Positions 24,538 to 33,022 of a stretch of DNA of 38,531 nt are shown here, in pieces. This DNA is from CAINEC01 sp046303115 (GTDB lineage: Bacteria > Bacteroidota > Bacteroidia > AKYH767-A > OLB10). The translations under genes and the position numbers were made by a program. The stretch's first letter is position 1. Every line of letters starts with the position of its first letter. Location of the stretch: positions 1 to 38,531 of the forward strand of contig JBKCGZ010000089.1 in NCBI GenBank assembly GCA_046303115.1, written 5' to 3'. The notes under the pieces are model-generated. The model was not told the origin of the DNA, made no database searches, and saw only the letters and a program-made list of their open reading frames with translations.

Positions 24538-24645
24538 TTATTGTTTTTTAGAGCCCTTACTACGATTATCCTGGGCGTTTGTTTCATGCTCTAAATTAAT
24601 AAAATCTTTTAATAAGCCACCTTGAAAAGTTCGTTTAAGCTCCAT
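24538..24645 (-). CDS. Possible small ORF (35 codons) upstream of the secreted protein
   Basis: ATG at 24645 to TAA at 24538, with an in-frame stop two codons before the ATG. The product starts MELKRTFQGGLLKDF and is highly polar, with a basic C-terminus ending SKGSKKQ. Its stop lies 4 bp before the ATG of the next gene, a spacing suited to translational coupling. A -7-like AAAATTTG (complement of 24661-24668) ends 15 bp upstream of the ATG. It could be a real small protein, a regulatory leader peptide, or chance. No family recognised. Confidence 0.4.
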   Translation of the reverse strand: MELKRTFQGGLLKDFINLEHETNAQDNRSKGSKKQ

Positions 24646-24724
24646 TTTTACTTAGTCCGCCAAATTTTCTTTCAATTATTATCGAATTTTATCTAATTTG
24701 CATTTGAATATTCAACCTATTATA

Positions 24725-27325
24725 ATGATCAACAAATACGTAAGGCTATTATTTGCCTTTGCTATTATTTCGAATTTCTCTTTAGCGCAAATTAATTTGC
24801 GTAACTATGCTTCATCGTCAGAAGAAAACAATCAATTGATTATTCGATTGTCTTCCGAAGAAAAGCAAAGCTTTAACCCCTCAAAAGCTGAAGCTTCGCT
24901 TGGATTAGAAAACAATACAAACTTTGAATTACTTTCTAAAGAAAATGATGCTTTGGGAGTATATTATCGTTACCAGCAAAAAATAAATAATATACCTGTA
25001 GAAAACAGTATGCTTATCGCGCATACTCAAAACGGACAACTACATTTATTAAGTGGTAACATCATTACTAACACAGAATCATTTAATAATAGAACAATAG
25101 CCTCCATATCTGCTTCAACTGCAATTCAAATTGCAAAAGCCCAAGTAAATGCAAAACATTACGCCTGGGATGCTGATCAAGAAAGCAATGATGAAATAAG
25201 AAATCTCAATGCACCAAAAGCGGAGTTAGTATGGTTTTGCTTAGAAAATTCTTTAAACACAAATAATTTAGTATTAGCTTATAAAGTAGTTATATATGCT
25301 ACAGAGCCATTAAGTCGCGCTGCATACTTTCTTGATGCAAAAACAGGCGCTGTTCTTGGTAAAAAGGATATGCTTTATTTTGTAGATGCTGTAGGAACCG
25401 CCTCGACAGCTTACAGTGGAACTCAAAATATTCATAGTGATTTAAACGGATCCACCTATCGCCTTCGTGATATAACAAAAGGGAATGGCATAATAACTTT
25501 GCATGGTGAAACCAGTACTCACTCTGACTATACAAGTACAGCGGCAAATTGGTCTTATACTACAAATGATAAATATGCATTAGATGCACACTATGGGGTC
25601 TCTCAAACGTATGATTTCTATTTTTCAAATTTTAATCGTAACAGTATTAATAATGCTGGATTTGCATTAACTAGTTATGTAAACGAAACCGCTACAACCA
25701 ATAATGCATATTGGGATGGTTCAATAATGCATTATGGTGTGCGTTCAACAAATGGCGCGGGAATTACTGCAATTGATGTGACCGCTCATGAATTAACGCA
25801 TGGATTAACACAATATACCTCTAACTTGAATTACAGTTATGAGTCAGGTGCTATCAACGAAAGTATGAGCGATATCTTCGGTAAAGCAGTACAATTTTGG
25901 TCGAAGCCGAATGACATAAACTGGTTACTTAGCAACGATATGAATTGGGGAATTCGTAATATGGCTACCCCTAAAACGTATAGTCAACCAAACTGCTACC
26001 AAGGCACTTACTGGTATACTGGAACCGCAGATAACGGTGGTGTACATACGAATTCTGGCGTTGGAAACTTTTTCTATTATTTATTAGTAAATGGCGGAAG
26101 CGCAACGAACGATAAAGGCAATGCATATAATGTTACAGGGATTGGGTTAACCAAAGCGAACGCTATCATCTATAGAAGTGAAACTGTTTATTTAACTCCA
26201 ACTTCTAATTATGCTGCTTGGCGAACGGCGTGTATTAATGCTGCAACGGATTTATATGGCGCCGGTTCACCAGAAGTAAATCAAGTAATGAACGCGTGGT
26301 ATGCCGTGGGCGTTGGTGTTCAGGGAGCGACAGGAACTTGTAGTACTCCATCAGGATTAGTTGCATCGTCTATTACAGACACTACTGCAATTGTACGTTG
26401 GGTGCCTGCTAATGGTGCATCTTCTTATGTTTTACAATACAAAAAGAGTTCTTCAACCACCTGGACAACTATCAACACAAACGATACGACATCAACGTTA
26501 ACAGGATTAACAGCGGGTACAATTTATAACTTCCAAGTGCAATCTCAATGTTCTACTGGTGGAGCTTCATTATACAGTGCTGCAACCAATTTTACAACAA
26601 CAGGAACAACACCTATTACTTATTGTGTCTCTAAGGGAACCAATGTATCGCGTGAATACATCAATAAAATTGCAATTGGAACCATTAACAATACAAGCGG
26701 CAGCAATGGAGGTTATGGCAACTTTACTAATTTAAGTACGAGCCTTACAGGCGGAAGCTCTGTTACAATCACATTAACGCCAGGATATGTGACAACAAGC
26801 AGAAAAGAGAATTGGAATGTATGGATTGACTACAATAAAAATGGTGTGTTTACAGATGCAGGCGAAAAAGTAACTACTGCGAGTGGAACCGGTACATTAA
26901 CCAGAACTTTTGTTGTACCTACAAGCGCTTTAAATGGACCAACGCGTATGCGTATACAGATGCAATACAATTCATATGTTAGTACTTCTTGTACAACATA
27001 TAACAATGGAGAAGTAGAAGATTATACAGTAAGCATTGTAGGAAATGCAGCCTTAAATCGTGTAAGTGAGAATATTAACAATTATGTTTTATTCCCAAAT
27101 CCTACATCTGATATAATTCACTTAAACATGGTATCTGAAAAAGCAGAGAACAAACGGTTCAGCATTTACAATAGTGTTGGTCAATTACAATATGCTGTCA
27201 ATTATAATTTATCAGAAGGAATGAACTATGTTGAATTCAATACTTCAGAATTAGAAAAAGGTATTTACATTTTAAAGATTGATGGCGAGCAACCAAAAAC
27301 AATGCGCTTCGCAGTTCAACGTTAA
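24725..27325 (+). CDS. Secreted M4 (thermolysin-like) metallopeptidase with FN3, GEVED and T9SS domains
   Basis: 866 residues from the ATG at 24725, which begins a signal peptide; an upstream TTG in frame is less likely. Order: signal (to about 22, FSLAQ), FTP/PepSY propeptide (30-210), M4 catalytic domain (235-530) with zinc motif HELTH (355-359) and third ligand Glu379 in AINESMSD, fibronectin type III domain (about 540-630, TAIVRWVPANGASSYVLQY), GEVED domain (650-770, NVWIDYNKNGVF) and T9SS type A sorting domain at the end (VLFPNPTSDIIHLN ... GIYILKIDG). A secreted or surface protease for digesting proteins. It stands alone with a terminator; a promoter box is not clear. Confidence 0.95.
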   Translation: MINKYVRLLFAFAIISNFSLAQINLRNYASSSEENNQLIIRLSSEEKQSFNPSKAEASLGLENNTNFELLSKENDALGVYYRYQQKINNIPVENSMLIAHTQNGQLHLLSGNIITNTESFNNRTIASISASTAIQIAKAQVNAKHYAWDADQESNDEIRNLNAPKAELVWFCLENSLNTNNLVLAYKVVIYATEPLSRAAYFLDAKTGAVLGKKDMLYFVDAVGTASTAYSGTQNIHSDLNGSTYRLRDITKGNGIITLHGETSTHSDYTSTAANWSYTTNDKYALDAHYGVSQTYDFYFSNFNRNSINNAGFALTSYVNETATTNNAYWDGSIMHYGVRSTNGAGITAIDVTAHELTHGLTQYTSNLNYSYESGAINESMSDIFGKAVQFWSKPNDINWLLSNDMNWGIRNMATPKTYSQPNCYQGTYWYTGTADNGGVHTNSGVGNFFYYLLVNGGSATNDKGNAYNVTGIGLTKANAIIYRSETVYLTPTSNYAAWRTACINAATDLYGAGSPEVNQVMNAWYAVGVGVQGATGTCSTPSGLVASSITDTTAIVRWVPANGASSYVLQYKKSSSTTWTTINTNDTTSTLTGLTAGTIYNFQVQSQCSTGGASLYSAATNFTTTGTTPITYCVSKGTNVSREYINKIAIGTINNTSGSNGGYGNFTNLSTSLTGGSSVTITLTPGYVTTSRKENWNVWIDYNKNGVFTDAGEKVTTASGTGTLTRTFVVPTSALNGPTRMRIQMQYNSYVSTSCTTYNNGEVEDYTVSIVGNAALNRVSENINNYVLFPNPTSDIIHLNMVSEKAENKRFSIYNSVGQLQYAVNYNLSEGMNYVEFNTSELEKGIYILKIDGEQPKTMRFAVQR

Positions 27326-27343
27326 TCGTAAAAATTGATTCAC

Positions 27344-27378
27344 AAAAAAACCCTGTAGTATTACTGCAGGGTTTTTTA
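27344..27378. terminator. Terminator between M4 peptidase and MazG-like genes
   Basis: The stem AAACCCTGTAGT/ACTGCAGGGTTT (27348-27359 and 27363-27374), with one wobble or mismatch and a 3-nt loop, is flanked by an A-run and a T-run. It can end both convergent transcripts. Confidence 0.88.
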
Positions 27379-27395
27379 TTTATACTGTTAGAATA

Positions 27396-27791
27396 TTACT
27401 TTTCTAAGATGCTTTCGATGTTCGGTAAAAAATACAATTCGCTTTTCATCACCTTTCCGTCTTCTCTATAAATAGGTTTTCCATCCGCATCTAATTTACT
27501 CATATTAGAACGATGTATTTCTTCAAACACCTCGACAATTTTATGTTGTAATCCGTGAGAAATAATAGTTCCACATAAAATGTAAAGCTTGTCACCTAAA
27601 GCATCTGCTACTTGAACAAGATCATTATTCTTTGCTGCCTCCAGATATTCATCATTCTCTTCTGCCATTAAGCGATGACGTAAATTAATTGTTTTTTCAT
27701 CGAGCGATGCAGTAGGTGCGTTTTTATGATCGATGCCAAATGAAGTGTGAAACTCCTTAACGGCATTCATGATTTGGTGGAAGTCAGACAT
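27396..27791 (-). CDS. MazG-like nucleotide pyrophosphohydrolase
   Basis: 131 residues, all-alpha. The metal-binding motif EENDE (Glu44, Glu45, Glu48) in HRLMAEENDEYLEA matches EExxE. The second motif is ADALGDKLYILCGT (Asp63, Asp67), the form found in single-domain MazG/PRA-PH-like proteins. These hydrolyse nucleoside triphosphates to monophosphates and pyrophosphate, often to clear damaged nucleotides; the exact substrate is unknown. The C-terminal half (EIHRSNMSKLDADGKPIYREDGKVMK) is the typical tail of the dimeric type. It starts 4 bp after endonuclease I and is the last gene of the metG unit. Confidence 0.87.
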   Translation of the reverse strand: MSDFHQIMNAVKEFHTSFGIDHKNAPTASLDEKTINLRHRLMAEENDEYLEAAKNNDLVQVADALGDKLYILCGTIISHGLQHKIVEVFEEIHRSNMSKLDADGKPIYREDGKVMKSELYFLPNIESILEK

Positions 27792-27795
27792 AAAT

Positions 27796-29475
27796 TTATT
27801 TTTTAATGAATGAATAATTACTTGTTGTATTATTTTCAGTAATTGAAATCACATAGTTTCCTTGCGGATATTTTTCCAATCCTGAAATTTGATTTCCCGT
27901 AAAGAATTCGTTTGAGAAAATCTGTTGACCCTTTGAATTATAAATTCTTAGTCTCACATTATTTAGCGACTTGGAAAAAGTAATTTGATCTGCCACTGGA
28001 TTAGGATAAATATGATTACTATTCGCAGCATTTTCATTTAATCCAGTAGTCGAAACATAAGCTTTAATAGGAATTTGAATAGGTGCATTTAAAGAGTTGC
28101 CATTTAAAATAAAATTTAAACTTCCTGAAAAATTCCCAAGAGGAGCATTATTTAATTCCACATCAATTGGTGCTGACTCACCCGGCTGAATCGTCACACT
28201 AACTCCTGAATTGTTTGCGAAAGTTAATTTATTATTAGGCGTTAGTGTAAGTCCAGAAACCGTGATTGTTTGATTACCATCATTTACAATCCAGAAACGA
28301 TATACATTCGGAATACTGCCATTAATTAATCCATAATTGATAGTGTCTTCGGGCAATACAAAAGTGTTTAATGAAGGAGCAACAGACAAATTTGAAATAG
28401 AATTAATACGATCTATAAATTGCGGATAATCTATAAATGGATTTCTATTTTTCTGATACGTGTAAATATCATCACATCGTCTCCGTTCAACTTGTGAAGG
28501 CAAATATGTTTTATGCCACTGACGTAAAATTAGTTCTTGACTATTTAAAAACCCACTATAATTTTGATAACGGACAACAAAGTAAAACATGGCACGTGCA
28601 ACAGCTCCTTTGTGAATGTCTCTTGGTTCAAACGTATTTGTATTTTGATCAAACTTACTTCCACCCACAGCCCATGTTGGATTATTCACTACTCCAAAAG
28701 GATAGTTCGACCTTTTACCATTGGCTGTTTCATCTGTAGGAAATAAATGAAATATATCCGATCGCATTGGCTCCAAAGAAGAAAACAAGCTTTGCGGAAA
28801 GGTGTGCTCTGTATTAAAGTTATAATAGGGGTCAGCAGTATTCTGACATTGAACGCGATCTACATATCCTACAATTTGCCTTCCTGTATAAACACATTCA
28901 ATCGTGTTTTGCGTAGCTCCTTGACCGTTAGTTGCCTGATTATCGATAAGCATAAACATCGTATCGCGTGAACAAGGAGATGGCGCAGGGAAAGGAGGGG
29001 AATAACCTAATGAGCGATATCCTTGTCCAGTAATAACTTTCAATGCCTGCTTTAGACTTTCTTCTGAAAGATTTTCCGTCGTATCATAATAGGCTTTTGA
29101 ATAATGGCCCTGTCCTCTTAGATCAACGCGAGCATCTCCTTTAGGACCATCTGTTCTAATAATCATCTCACAATTATGATTGATATTATGTGAAGGAAAG
29201 AATCTCACCCAGAGTCCAACGGCAGCGCCAGGAGCTAATGTGTATTGTTGAGGGTCCACAGAAAAAGCAGGAGCGCCATAAGTTTTTGTAAAGATATAAT
29301 CGAGTACTTTTACTGTGTACCCATTATTATTTGTAATCCACACCTGTTGACTATCTACGGATAATTCATCGACACTTCCAAACACTAATTGGCCTGGCGA
29401 AACTTGTAACGTTTGTGCCTTTACGAAGTTTGTTAATAGTAATAAAACAAACAATAATCTTACTTTGCTCTTCAT
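27796..29475 (-). CDS. Secreted endonuclease I with Ig-like and T9SS sorting domains
   Basis: 559 residues. Signal peptide (to about 20), an N-terminal Ig-like/Hydin-type beta domain (22-125), then Endonuclease_1 (about 130-365) with the active-site segment NFNTEHTFPQSLF (His224), followed by MRSDIFHLFP and GKRSNYPFG. A second beta domain (375-470) precedes a T9SS type A sorting domain at the end (IYPNPVADQITFSK). A nonspecific secreted nuclease of the EndA/Vvn group, probably for using extracellular DNA or protecting against it. Its ATG overlaps the metG stop by one base (TAATG), an odd partner for a tRNA synthetase. Confidence 0.93.
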   Translation of the reverse strand: MKSKVRLLFVLLLLTNFVKAQTLQVSPGQLVFGSVDELSVDSQQVWITNNNGYTVKVLDYIFTKTYGAPAFSVDPQQYTLAPGAAVGLWVRFFPSHNINHNCEMIIRTDGPKGDARVDLRGQGHYSKAYYDTTENLSEESLKQALKVITGQGYRSLGYSPPFPAPSPCSRDTMFMLIDNQATNGQGATQNTIECVYTGRQIVGYVDRVQCQNTADPYYNFNTEHTFPQSLFSSLEPMRSDIFHLFPTDETANGKRSNYPFGVVNNPTWAVGGSKFDQNTNTFEPRDIHKGAVARAMFYFVVRYQNYSGFLNSQELILRQWHKTYLPSQVERRRCDDIYTYQKNRNPFIDYPQFIDRINSISNLSVAPSLNTFVLPEDTINYGLINGSIPNVYRFWIVNDGNQTITVSGLTLTPNNKLTFANNSGVSVTIQPGESAPIDVELNNAPLGNFSGSLNFILNGNSLNAPIQIPIKAYVSTTGLNENAANSNHIYPNPVADQITFSKSLNNVRLRIYNSKGQQIFSNEFFTGNQISGLEKYPQGNYVISITENNTTSNYSFIKK

Positions 29476-31580
29476 TATGCGATGGTGCTTCCGTTAGTTG
29501 TTTTTGTAGATGGCTGTACGAAAATCAATTTTCCGTTTTCGTCTTCTGCCATTAGTATCATTCCGTTTGATTCAATCCCGCGCAATTTACGAGGAGCCAA
29601 ATTTGCTAACAATGTCACTTGTTGTCCAACAATATCTTCTGGTTTAAAATGCATTGCAATTCCTGAAACAACTGTGCGTTGATCGATTCCAGTATCTATC
29701 GTAAGCTTTAATAATTTATCCGCCTTCTCTACTTTTTCTGCAGCAATAATGGTCCCCACACGCAAATCCATTTTTGCAAAATCATCATATGTAGTCGTTT
29801 CCTTCAAAGGTTTCAGCAATGAAGATTCTTCAGCTTGCTGAGCGGAGCCGATTTTTGCTTGCTGAGCGGAGTCGGTTTTTGCTTGCTGAGCGGAGTCGAA
29901 GCAAGCGTCATTTACATTTTTAGAAACCATCAATTTATCAATCTGCTGTTGCACTGCTTCGTCTTCGATTTTATCAAACAACAAACCTACTGTTCCTAAT
30001 GAATGTCCTGCTTGCATTAAATTTCCTGTAAACGCATTCGTCCAGTCGTAATGAGAAATATTCAACATACTTCTGATCTTCTCTGCTGTAAATGGAAGGA
30101 AGGGTTCACACAATGAAGCAAGCGCTGCTGTAATTTCCAATGAAATATTTAAGATAGTTTCTACACGAGCAGCATCTGTTTTATATAACTTCCACGGTTC
30201 TGTATCTGCTAAATATTTATTTCCAACACGAGCTAAATCCATCATGTGCGCAAGCGCTTCACGGAAACGATATTTTTCTAAACTCTCTTTTACTTGGTTT
30301 GAAATCGTTTCGATTGAAGTCAAACAAGCCTGATCCATTTCATTCAATGCACCTCTTGCAGGAACTTTATTTTCAAAATATTTTCCTGTTAATACAAATG
30401 TTCTATTCACGAAATTTCCAAGCACAGCAACCAACTCATTGTTGTTTCTATCTTGAAAATCTTTCCAGGTAAAATCATTGTCTTTTGTTTCTGGCGCAGT
30501 AGAGCATAAAACATAGCGAAGCACATCCTGCTTGTCCTTAAAATCGATTAAATATTCATGCAACCAAACCGCCCAGTTTCTTGAAGTAGAAATTTTATCT
30601 CCTTCTAAGTTTAAAAATTCGTTCGCAGGAACATTTTCAGGAAGAATATAATCGCCATGCGCTTTTAACATTGCCGGGAAAATAATACAATGAAAAACGA
30701 TATTGTCTTTTCCGATAAAGTGAATCAGTTTCGTATCCTTGTTTTTCCAATAACTCTCCCAGTCATTCGGCAATAATGCTTTCGTAGCAGAGATATATCC
30801 GATAGGCGCATCAAACCACACATACAATACTTTTCCTTCGTTACCCGTAATCGGAACGGGCACTCCCCAATCTAAATCACGCGTCACCGCTCTTGGCTGT
30901 AATCCTTGATCTAACCAGCTTTTACACTGACCAAATACCGATTTCTTCCAGCTATCTTCTTTGCTTAATAACCATTCATTCAACCACTCATTTTGCATTT
31001 TATCGAGAGGAAGATACCAGTGTTTTGTTTTTTTAAGTACCGGTGTTTTACCGCTTAATTGAGAGTGTGGGTTAATTAATTCCTTCGGACTTAAACTTGT
31101 TCCGCACTTTTCGCATTGATCGCCATAGGCACCTGGGTTTGCACACTTAGGACAAGTACCTGTAATGTAACGATCAGCCAAAAACATGTTGGCTTCTTCA
31201 TCAAAATATTGTTCGCTTTCTTCCTCTGTAAAAACACCATCGTCATATAACTTTTTAAAAAATTCAGAAGCTGTTTCATGATGAACAGAGTCTGATGTAC
31301 GATGATAGATATCGAAAGAAATTCCGAATTCCTTAAAGGCATCACGCATCATTGCATTGTACTTATCCACCACTTGCTGAGGCGAAACACCGTCTTTCTT
31401 CGCGCGAATCGTAATTGGAACTCCATGTTCATCACTTCCACAAATGAATTTTACATCTCTATTCATCAAACGTAAATAGCGAACATAAATATCAGAGGGT
31501 AAATAACATCCTGCGATGTGGCCAATATGCAAAGGACCATTCGCGTAGGGAAGTGCAGCTGTAACTAAATATTTTGACAT
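29475..31580 (-). CDS. metG: Methionyl-tRNA synthetase
   Basis: 701 residues from the ATG at 31580, giving the family N-terminus MSKYLVTAALPYANGPLHIGH; 25 further codons upstream are rejected. HIGH is at 18-21, the zinc knuckle is CPKCANPGAYGDQCEKCG, and the KMSKS loop appears as GDKISTSRNW. The C-terminal EMAP/Trbp111 tRNA-binding domain (about 595-695) has MDLRVGTIIAAEKVEKADKLL. The linker before it (about 559-583) holds three 8-residue repeats (SAQQA) made by a 24-bp palindrome-bearing DNA repeat. Cytoplasmic and essential. It heads an operon with endonuclease I and the MazG-like gene. Confidence 0.96.
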   Translation of the reverse strand: MSKYLVTAALPYANGPLHIGHIAGCYLPSDIYVRYLRLMNRDVKFICGSDEHGVPITIRAKKDGVSPQQVVDKYNAMMRDAFKEFGISFDIYHRTSDSVHHETASEFFKKLYDDGVFTEEESEQYFDEEANMFLADRYITGTCPKCANPGAYGDQCEKCGTSLSPKELINPHSQLSGKTPVLKKTKHWYLPLDKMQNEWLNEWLLSKEDSWKKSVFGQCKSWLDQGLQPRAVTRDLDWGVPVPITGNEGKVLYVWFDAPIGYISATKALLPNDWESYWKNKDTKLIHFIGKDNIVFHCIIFPAMLKAHGDYILPENVPANEFLNLEGDKISTSRNWAVWLHEYLIDFKDKQDVLRYVLCSTAPETKDNDFTWKDFQDRNNNELVAVLGNFVNRTFVLTGKYFENKVPARGALNEMDQACLTSIETISNQVKESLEKYRFREALAHMMDLARVGNKYLADTEPWKLYKTDAARVETILNISLEITAALASLCEPFLPFTAEKIRSMLNISHYDWTNAFTGNLMQAGHSLGTVGLLFDKIEDEAVQQQIDKLMVSKNVNDACFDSAQQAKTDSAQQAKIGSAQQAEESSLLKPLKETTTYDDFAKMDLRVGTIIAAEKVEKADKLLKLTIDTGIDQRTVVSGIAMHFKPEDIVGQQVTLLANLAPRKLRGIESNGMILMAEDENGKLIFVQPSTKTTNGSTIA
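29833..29906. repeat. Three 24-bp in-frame repeats within metG, REP-like
   Basis: Copies begin at 29833, 29857 and 29881, each with the core GCTTGCTGAGCGGAGYCG. The third copy ends in GCAAGC, so GCTTGC...GCAAGC forms an inverted repeat with a 14-nt middle that is itself partly palindromic (GAGCGGAGTC). Translation on the minus strand gives repeated SAQQA. The core resembles a short intergenic repeat that I recall from Bacteroidota genomes (CTGAGCGGAGTCGAAG); I see no other copy in this window. Confidence 0.8.
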
Positions 31581-31598
31581 TCTTCTCTTATTTCTCTG

Positions 31599-31606
31599 CA
31601 AATTTA
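31599..31606 (-). promoter_or_regulatory. Predicted -7 box of the metG operon
   Basis: The minus strand reads TAAATTTG, an exact TAnnTTTG match, ending 18 bp before the metG ATG at 31580. No clear -33 TTG is seen. A near match for the divergent S66 gene (TACTTTCG, 31694-31701) lies 88 bp away. Confidence 0.45.
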
Positions 31607-31708
31607 CTTTTTCCGCCTCACTTTTATGGATGAGAGGCAGAGTATTTTTATTCACAAATCAAGGGTTCTCTTTAAAAATCTATTGTATTGATTTACTTTC
31701 GTGGCGCT

Positions 31709-32632
31709 ATGAAAACAATTCCTCCATTTCTGCAACCGGGCGACGTAATTGGTATTTGCGCTCCCGCTCGTAAAGTTTCATCCGATGAGATGAAGGATGG
31801 TATCAATTGGCTTGGGTCAAAAGGATTTAAAGTGAAGGAAAGTCAACACCTATACGGACAAAACAACCAGTTTTCTGGTACCGATGAGGAAAGGACATCC
31901 GACTTACAATCGCTGATTAACGATACAGAAGTAAAGGCCATTTTTTTTGCACGCGGTGGATATGGCTGTGCCCGAATAATTGATCGTATTGATTTTTCTC
32001 CGTTGGAAAAACATCCGAAGTGGCTGGTTGGATTTAGTGATATGACCGTTATTCATTCGCATATAAACGCGCATCATGGTGTTGGTACTTTACATGCTCC
32101 GATGATGATTAATCTGCTTCAAGAGAAAAGAAATGATGAAGCGGCTAATGCAATAATCGATATTCTAACGGGAAAGAATATCCGTTATTCGGAAAAAAAC
32201 CTGAATTCACTGAATAGAAATGGCGTTTGTGAAGGAGAATTTGTTGGAGGAAATTTATCATTGCTTTATGCACTTGCAGGAACACCAAGTGATATTTCAA
32301 CAGACGGAAAAATTCTTTTTATCGAGGATCTAGACGAGTATTTATATCATATCGATCGCATGATTATGCAGCTGAAAAGAGCAGGTAAGTTAACCCATCT
32401 GAAAGGACTTGTTGTTGGTGGCATGAGTGATATGCGAGACAATGCCATTCCTTTTGGAAAATCTGCTATCGAAATTATTGCGGAGGCAGTTGCGGAATAT
32501 GATTATCCTGTTTGCTTCGATTTTCCTTCAGGACATATCGACAGAAATCTGCCCATGGTTTTAGGAGCAGATGTGCGATTAGAAGTTGGAAATGAAGTGA
32601 CCTTAACCTTTTTATATGATGCAGCATATTGA
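31709..32632 (+). CDS. S66 family LD-carboxypeptidase
   Basis: 307 residues from the ATG at 31709. A TTG 21 bp upstream is in frame but would overlap the likely -7 box (TACTTTCG, 31694-31701). The catalytic triad can be placed by motif: Ser110 in WLVGFSDMTVIH, Glu206 in LFIEDLDEYLYHIDRM and His276 in FPSGHIDRNLP. ARGGYGCARIIDRID (81-95) is the family's RGGYG segment. These enzymes remove the terminal D-alanine from tetrapeptide stems in murein recycling; MccF-type immunity proteins share the fold, but no microcin genes are near. It overlaps YraN by 17 bp. Confidence 0.93.
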   Translation: MKTIPPFLQPGDVIGICAPARKVSSDEMKDGINWLGSKGFKVKESQHLYGQNNQFSGTDEERTSDLQSLINDTEVKAIFFARGGYGCARIIDRIDFSPLEKHPKWLVGFSDMTVIHSHINAHHGVGTLHAPMMINLLQEKRNDEAANAIIDILTGKNIRYSEKNLNSLNRNGVCEGEFVGGNLSLLYALAGTPSDISTDGKILFIEDLDEYLYHIDRMIMQLKRAGKLTHLKGLVVGGMSDMRDNAIPFGKSAIEIIAEAVAEYDYPVCFDFPSGHIDRNLPMVLGADVRLEVGNEVTLTFLYDAAY

Positions 32633-32972
32633 AGTTGGGGCGCAAGGAGAAGTGATTGCGCAAGACTTTCTTAAAAATTTAGGCTATCACATTTTAGAGC
32701 AAAACTGGCGCTATAAGCACAAAGAAATCGATTTGATTGCACTCGATAAAAATGATTTAGTGATTATTGAAGTCAAGACGCGCAGATCGAAAAGACATGG
32801 TGAAACGGAAGACTTTATCAGCTATCAAAAAATAAATTTTTTAGCCGATGCGGCGGGTAAATATGTGGAGCGATTCAAGCAAGAATTAAACATTCGGTTT
32901 GATGTAATTACCGTTTATCTTTTAGGAGAAGAAGTAGAGGTAGAACATACGAAAGAGGCATTTTATCCTTAA
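32616..32972 (+). CDS. YraN/UPF0102 family endonuclease-like protein
   Basis: 118 residues. The restriction-endonuclease-like fold of UPF0102 is shown by GAQGEVIAQDFLKNLGY, then LEQNWRYKHKEIDLIALDKN and VIIEVKTRRSKRHG (Asp and ExK metal-site pattern), and RFDVITVYL near the end. It is often found beside rnhB or LD-carboxypeptidase genes; a role in Holliday-junction or DNA processing has been proposed but is not settled. It starts inside the end of the S66 gene (17-bp overlap), so translation is coupled. A second ATG lies one codon later. Confidence 0.92.
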   Translation: MMQHIEVGAQGEVIAQDFLKNLGYHILEQNWRYKHKEIDLIALDKNDLVIIEVKTRRSKRHGETEDFISYQKINFLADAAGKYVERFKQELNIRFDVITVYLLGEEVEVEHTKEAFYP

Positions 32973-33022
32973 TTCGTTTAATCGGCTTTTTATTCCGACC
33001 TTTGCAGCATACTAAGTACCAC

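Noticed and set aside
23896..24594. Plus-strand 232-codon open frame opposite the Ala/Pro-rich secreted protein
   Set aside because: The minus strand has a proper signal peptide, a linker plus domain layout and a terminator with the T-run on the minus side. The plus frame starts before that terminator hairpin and has no family or promoter.
31688..31708. Upstream TTG start for the S66 carboxypeptidase
   Set aside because: It would put the likely -7 box inside the coding region and add residues before the normal MKTIPPFLQPGD start.
31709..32632. Microcin C immunity (MccF-type) function for the S66 protein
   Set aside because: No microcin biosynthesis gene is nearby, and the neighbour YraN fits a housekeeping murein-recycling context better.
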